DNA of 8,381 bases from an uncultured Geobacteraceae bacterium (GTDB lineage: Bacteria; Desulfobacterota; Desulfuromonadia; Geobacterales; Pseudopelobacteraceae). Location of the stretch: assembly GCA_903879825.1 (NCBI GenBank), contig CAIRND010000078.1, forward strand, positions 1 through 8,381, read 5' to 3'. The notes beneath the pieces are model-generated. The model saw only the letters and a list, made by a program, of their open reading frames with translations, had not been told where the DNA came from and made no database searches. The number at the start of each line of letters is the position of its first letter. Position 1 is the first letter of the stretch. This document shows, piece after piece, positions 6,545 through 8,381 of the stretch. The position numbers and the translations under genes were made by a program.

Positions 6545-7114
6545 ATGATATCGTCACGTTATATCAAGCCGTTATTGGCACTTCTTGTGATAGCGGTTAT
6601 TGTCGGTATTTCGGCGGTAGTTTTCCGGAATAGTTCTACTGGGTCCGGTCCGGTCACGTCTGCTAATCAACAGCTTCCACACAATATTGATGTGGTCTTG
6701 AAAAAAGCACATTTTTCAGAGATTAAAGATGGCCTGGTTGAATGGGAGCTTGTAGCGGAACGGGTTGACTACGATAAAAGTGGCAATACCGCATATCTTT
6801 CTGACATCCGGATGGTGTTTCAAAAAACCGGGTCTCACGGCCAGATAACTGTTACGGCTGATAAAGGTGAGTACAGCAGCACAGATAAAACGGTCCATCT
6901 TAACGGTCATGTTAATGTTGTGACTGAAGATGGGGCCAGTTTTAAAACAAATACTCTTTTATACACTGGTGTAACCGCCCATTTTACAACGTCAGACCCG
7001 ATAACCTTCCGGCAACAAAGGCTGCATCTTACAGCAGTAGGCATGGATTTGGGAGTAGATGATCAGCGGGCCCGTTTTTTTTCTTCAATAAATGCTTTAG
7101 TAGTAATGAAATAA
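6545..7114 (+). CDS. lptC: LPS export protein LptC, inner-membrane anchored
   Basis: Bitopic inner-membrane protein that receives LPS from the LptBFG transporter and hands it to LptA in the periplasm. The product is 189 residues (E. coli 191). A short N-terminal tail with Arg and Lys precedes one hydrophobic segment at about 9-27, rich in Leu, Val and Ile; the remainder is the periplasmic beta-jellyroll domain, with alternating-strand patterns such as GLVEWELVAERVDYD, ITVTADKGEYSSTDKTVHL and VNVVTEDGASFKTNTLLY typical of the LptC/OstA-like fold. Sequence conservation in this family is low, so the call leans also on position between kdsC and lptA. The ATG at 6545 is the only usable start: an in-frame TAG lies at 6530-6532. 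Its upstream region is pyrimidine-rich (TTCCCCCCAATT) and has no Shine-Dalgarno sequence, which is unlike most of its neighbours. Confidence 0.9.
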   Translation: MISSRYIKPLLALLVIAVIVGISAVVFRNSSTGSGPVTSANQQLPHNIDVVLKKAHFSEIKDGLVEWELVAERVDYDKSGNTAYLSDIRMVFQKTGSHGQITVTADKGEYSSTDKTVHLNGHVNVVTEDGASFKTNTLLYTGVTAHFTTSDPITFRQQRLHLTAVGMDLGVDDQRARFFSSINALVVMK

Positions 7115-7172
7115 CATTCTGTTTATTATCGTTTTATCTTGTTTAGTGCGACTTCACTGGTTTGGGATTACT

Positions 7173-7697
7173 ATGACGAAACTACATATGCTCCGTATCA
7201 TGTTGATCAGCGTATGGTGTTTGTTATCTTTTTCTGGGATTACGGCTGCTGCTTCTGTCCATAAAGATCGCTCAAGCCTGCCTATTACCGTCAAGTCCAA
7301 CGAAATGACAGCGGATAACAAAGGTAAAACTGCACTGTTTTCTGGAAAAGTTGTCGCAAAACAGGGTGATATAACTATTTTCTCTGATAAATTGATCGTT
7401 ATGTATGCGGATAAAAACGGAGAGGTAGAAAAAGTTGAAGCCTCGGGAAATGTCAGAATTATCCAGCTAAATAGAACCGGTTTCGCTGACCAAGCGCTGT
7501 ACGATAGCCACAATGGGCGAATTATTTTGACCGGGACCCCTCGGGTTGTGCAGGGTGGAGACAGCATTAGCGGGAAAGTTATTACCTACTATGTTGATGA
7601 TGATAAAAGTGATGTTTCAAGCGGTGGCGATCCCAAAGCACGCGTAGAAGCAATTATTAATCAGCCCGCAAGGAAGAATGATGCTGGAACTCGTTGA
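7173..7697 (+). CDS. lptA: LPS transport periplasmic protein LptA
   Basis: Periplasmic bridge protein that carries LPS from LptC to the outer-membrane LptDE. From ATG 7173 the product is 174 residues (E. coli 185). A signal peptide is visible: basic N-region, hydrophobic core MLISVWCLLSFSGI and a likely signal peptidase I site after Ala27 (AAA before SVH). The mature part is an OstA/LptA beta-jellyroll: LPITVKSNEMTADNKGKTA, ALFSGKVVAKQGDITIFSDK, GEVEKVEASGNVRI and RVVQGGDSISGKVITYYVDD are typical of the family. GGGA (7164-7167) lies 5 bases before this ATG; a GTG at 7146 would put extra residues in front of the signal peptide and has no better binding site. The 58-base gap after lptC is T-rich with no clear promoter. 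Its 3' end overlaps lptB by 17 bases. Confidence 0.93.
   Translation: MTKLHMLRIMLISVWCLLSFSGITAAASVHKDRSSLPITVKSNEMTADNKGKTALFSGKVVAKQGDITIFSDKLIVMYADKNGEVEKVEASGNVRIIQLNRTGFADQALYDSHNGRIILTGTPRVVQGGDSISGKVITYYVDDDKSDVSSGGDPKARVEAIINQPARKNDAGTR
7670..7674 (+). promoter_or_regulatory. Ribosome binding site deciding the lptB start
   Basis: AAGGA inside the end of lptA lies 3 bases before ATG 7678 and 6 bases before ATG 7681. The spacing favours 7681 as the main lptB start, though the two tandem ATGs differ by only one methionine. Confidence 0.55.
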
Positions 7698-8381
7698 TTC
7701 TTCAAAGCTTTGGACACGGTCACTCAAAAAAAAATACGGTGACCGTCATGTCGTTGGCGGTGTTGATATTTCAATCGAGTCTGGCTCTGTTATTGGGCTT
7801 TTGGGGCCGAACGGGGCTGGCAAAACAACGACTTTTTATATGGTCGTCGGATTGGCACAGCCAGATGGTGGTCAGGTTTTTCTCGGCGATGAGGATATAA
7901 CGTTACTCCCGATGTACCAGAGGGCGCGCCGTGGGATCAGTTATCTTCCGCAGGAGGCATCTGTTTTTCGAAAGCTGTCGGTGGCCGATAATCTGATGGC
8001 TATTATTGAAACAGTGGAGTCCGATAAAGGACGTGGCCGGCAGAGAATGGAGCAGTTACTTGAGGAATTCTCCATTACTCACATCGCATCATCCAAAGGG
8101 TATGCGCTGTCGGGCGGCGAACGTCGCCGTGTCGAAATTGCCAGGGCCCTTATAACGAACCCCTCATTCATTTTACTTGACGAGCCGTTTGCGGGAATAG
8201 ACCCGATTGCAGTTGCCGATATTCAGGGGCTAATAGTCTCCCTTAAAAATAAGAATATAGGCGTATTGATTTCTGATCACAATGTACGGGAAACGCTTGG
8301 TGTCTGTGATTATGCCTATATTCTGAGTAGTGGTGTGGTGCTGGAATACGGAACGCCGGAAGAAATTGCTGCAAGTAAAAA
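7681..8381 (+). CDS. lptB: LPS export ABC transporter ATP-binding protein LptB, 3' partial
   Basis: Cytoplasmic ATPase that powers LPS extraction by LptBFG. The frame runs off the window after 233 codons; E. coli LptB has 241, so only a few residues are missing. ABC motifs are complete: Walker A GPNGAGKTT (42-50, Lys48), Q-loop YLPQEASVFRKLSV, signature LSGGERRRVEIARAL (143-157), Walker B FILLDEPFAGIDP (163-175, catalytic Glu168) and switch His200 in ISDHNVRET. The long stretches around the Q-loop, signature and H-loop are specifically LptB-like rather than of general ABC type. The family core begins at LWTRSLKKKYG, giving a short N-terminal extension (MLELVDSSK) that overlaps the end of lptA; no other in-frame start exists between. 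The three Lys codons form an A9 run. The gene usually next in related genomes is rpoN. Confidence 0.97.
   Translation, partial: MLELVDSSKLWTRSLKKKYGDRHVVGGVDISIESGSVIGLLGPNGAGKTTTFYMVVGLAQPDGGQVFLGDEDITLLPMYQRARRGISYLPQEASVFRKLSVADNLMAIIETVESDKGRGRQRMEQLLEEFSITHIASSKGYALSGGERRRVEIARALITNPSFILLDEPFAGIDPIAVADIQGLIVSLKNKNIGVLISDHNVRETLGVCDYAYILSSGVVLEYGTPEEIAASK
7716..7746 (+). repeat. Inverted repeat with an A9 tract in its loop, early in lptB
   Basis: ACGGTCAC (7716-7723) and GTGACCGT (7739-7746) are perfect 8-base complements separated by 15 bases that include nine consecutive As (7726-7734). It lies within lptB codons 12-22. In RNA it could form a hairpin near the ribosome entry region; the A9 tract could cause polymerase slippage or replication indels. 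It may be chance in coding sequence. Confidence 0.4.

Noticed and set aside
7146..7172. GTG at 7146 as the lptA start
   Set aside because: It would place nine residues including Trp and Phe before a well-formed signal peptide; ATG 7173 has a GGGA site and gives a normal N-region.
7115..7172. Promoter in the lptC/lptA gap (TATTAT at 7125-7130), or a sigmaE-type site as in E. coli lptA
   Set aside because: There is a fair -10 match but no -35 at 16-18 bases, and no GGAACTT-type element is visible upstream.
1..8381. An undescribed defence, mobile or biosynthetic system
   Set aside because: Every substantial gene belongs to a well-known family in a known gene order; no transposase, integrase, repeat array or unknown protein of appreciable size is present.

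Overview
The window is a compact stretch of Gram-negative chromosome with every gene on the + strand. It carries a complete Kdo (3-deoxy-D-manno-octulosonate) supply set with CTP synthase inside it, followed by the soluble, periplasmic and ATPase parts of the lipopolysaccharide (LPS) export machine: kdsB-pyrG-kdsA-kdsD-kdsC-lptC-lptA-lptB. In my recollection this order, usually continuing into rpoN, is typical of the Geobacter/Pelobacter/Desulfuromonas group (Desulfuromonadia, formerly Deltaproteobacteria). A cysteine-rich PAS hybrid histidine kinase upstream also fits that group. The assignment rests on gene order and protein flavour, not on a database search.

Layout. 1-1557: 3' part of a PAS / histidine kinase / receiver hybrid sensor kinase whose start lies before the window. 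1558-1684: a 127-base intergenic region with a sigma70-like promoter (TTGACA, 17-base spacer, TAACTT) and a chain of three overlapping inverted repeats in the leader. 1685-2449 kdsB. 2518-4125 pyrG. 4129-4962 kdsA. 4959-5927 kdsD. 5927-6442 kdsC. 6443-6544: a 102-base gap with no convincing gene. 6545-7114 lptC. 7173-7697 lptA. 7681 to the window edge: lptB, lacking only its last few codons. No stretch above 300 bases lacks a gene. I saw no tRNA, rRNA, CRISPR array, insertion sequence or attachment site.

How the genes work together. KdsD isomerises ribulose 5-phosphate to arabinose 5-phosphate. KdsA condenses that with phosphoenolpyruvate to Kdo 8-phosphate, and KdsC removes the phosphate. 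KdsB activates Kdo with CTP to CMP-Kdo, and PyrG makes the CTP. The finished LPS is extracted from the inner membrane by LptB (ATPase), passed to LptC (membrane-anchored) and then to LptA (periplasmic bridge). The permease LptFG and outer-membrane LptDE are not here. Tight junctions (3-base gap at pyrG/kdsA, 4-base ATGA overlap at kdsA/kdsD, TGATG at kdsD/kdsC, 17-base overlap at lptA/lptB) and the absence of any visible terminator after 1685 suggest one operon.

Overall this is a conserved housekeeping region. I found no undescribed system. The points most worth checking are the kdsB leader, the SD-less lptC start after an odd gap, the A9 tract within an inverted repeat at the start of lptB, and the cysteine-rich PAS domain.
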